From Thiomargarita sp. (lineage in GTDB: Bacteria > Pseudomonadota > Gammaproteobacteria > Beggiatoales > Beggiatoaceae), in the NCBI GenBank assembly GCA_030635005.1, contig DAOVZS010000106.1, positions 1-7,276 on the forward strand: a stretch of 7,276 bases of DNA, written 5' to 3'. This document shows positions 6,643 to 7,276 of the stretch, piece after piece. How positions within the stretch are numbered: position 1 is the stretch's first letter; the number at the start of each line of letters is the position of its first letter. A model generated the notes under the pieces. That model was not told the origin of the DNA and did not search any database. It saw only the letters and a program-made list of their open reading frames with translations. Made by a program: the position numbers and the translations under genes.

Positions 6643-6648
6643 AAGGAG
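6643..6648 (+). promoter_or_regulatory. Strong ribosome binding site that fixes a TTG start
   Basis: AAGGAG lies 5 nt before TTG at 6654. It is among the best Shine-Dalgarno sites in the window and supports the non-ATG start of the downstream ATPase. Confidence 0.75.
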
Positions 6649-6653
6649 AACGC

Positions 6654-7276
6654 TTGAAACTTTTAAGATTATATATTCATAATAGTGGTGTATTCAAAAA
6701 TACATTGATAGATTTTACTCATAACAATAAACCTCAAAATTTAATTTGTCTTGCTGGTGTTAATGGTTCTGGTAAAACCACTGTAATGGAACTGATTTTC
6801 AATCTCATTAATTTCCTCCAACCTAATATATTATTTACATCCGATATTTTTTTTGATAGGTTAAAACCTCATATTTTAACATGGACAGAATTTGCCCAAT
6901 TGGATATTTTAATAGAAAATCAAGTTTTATCATTAGTTTTGGGAGACGAAAAAAATATTCAATACGATAAACAATATAAGGATCAACAAAGTTTTATCAT
7001 AGAAAATGATATCAAAATGATAGTAGAACAATATGAGAAGCATCTCTTTAAAGCGCCTACTCATAAAAATAATGTAATGGTATCGCAAATGCTAACAAAT
7101 ACTTTTCATAACCGACAAATCAACAGAAAAGAAACTAAAATTGTTAAAGCACTGCTCAAGAAAGTAACTCAAGATATCAATATGCCTTTGATATATCTTT
7201 TTAATGCACATACTCGGGAAATACAAGATATTCGATATAGTAGTGTCATTCCTCAAGAAAAACAAAAGGAAGATAT
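6654..7276 (+). CDS. AAA/SMC-like ATPase, N-terminal part, truncated by window edge
   Basis: The frame is open for 207 codons from TTG at 6654 to the right edge. The protein opens 'MKLLRLYIHNSGVFKNTLIDF', the strand pattern typical of Rad50/SMC/RecF-like ATPases. Walker A follows as 'GVNGSGKT' (35-42) within 'NLICLAGVNGSGKTTVMELIFNLINF'. The next part is rich in Lys, Asn, Gln and Ile and may form a helical insertion; Walker B and the C-terminal domain lie beyond the window. TTG is chosen because AAGGAG lies 5 nt upstream and translation from it supplies the complete first beta strand. The next in-frame ATG (6786) would remove Walker A. The family cannot be narrowed: candidates include AAA_23/AAA_21 proteins, some of which are defence ATPases. 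It is separated from the preceding gene by 100 bp and an inverted repeat, so it may begin a new transcription unit. Confidence 0.85.
   Translation, partial: MKLLRLYIHNSGVFKNTLIDFTHNNKPQNLICLAGVNGSGKTTVMELIFNLINFLQPNILFTSDIFFDRLKPHILTWTEFAQLDILIENQVLSLVLGDEKNIQYDKQYKDQQSFIIENDIKMIVEQYEKHLFKAPTHKNNVMVSQMLTNTFHNRQINRKETKIVKALLKKVTQDINMPLIYLFNAHTREIQDIRYSSVIPQEKQKED

Overview
The window is AT-rich bacterial DNA, densely packed with genes. The YchF protein at 3013-4098 resembles the gammaproteobacterial form closely. The window also holds an Uma2 (DUF820) nuclease-like gene, a Sel1-repeat lipoprotein, stand-alone AAA ATPases and cadherin/Ig-like repeat units ending in 'NDAP'. Together these suggest a gammaproteobacterium with a large accessory gene content, for example a Beggiatoa/Thioploca-like member of the Thiotrichales. 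The placement is inferred from gene content and protein style; there is no rRNA or other marker here.

Layout. The left edge (1-441, minus strand) holds most of a secreted TlpA/ResA-type thiol-disulfide oxidoreductase, cut off at its C-terminus. A 106-bp divergent intergenic region (442-547) carries a good sigma70-type promoter for it. From 548 onward every gene is on the plus strand: a zinc-independent MDR-family quinone/alcohol oxidoreductase (548-1537), a Sel1-repeat probable lipoprotein (1569-2438), an Uma2-family protein (2464-2979), the ATPase YchF (3013-4098), a COG1106-type AAA ATPase (4125-5447), two small exported proteins each built from one adhesin-type repeat unit (5453-6016 and 6029-6553), a 100-bp spacer with a perfect 10-bp inverted repeat, and the first 207 codons of a second AAA/SMC-like ATPase (6654 to the right edge).

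How the genes fit together. Gaps between the plus-strand genes up to 6553 are 5-33 bp, so co-transcription from 548 to 6553 is possible, but the products do not form a recognised pathway. YchF is a housekeeping gene; its neighbours look like accessory genes. The most unusual parts are the pair of single-unit adhesin-like proteins, the YchF gene flanked by a nuclease-like gene and a COG1106 ATPase with a second ATPase further downstream, and an excess of the palindrome GATATC (11 copies, 10 of them in-frame Asp-Ile codons). No tRNA, rRNA, CRISPR array, transposase or clear rho-independent terminator was seen. No stretch longer than 300 bp lacks a gene.
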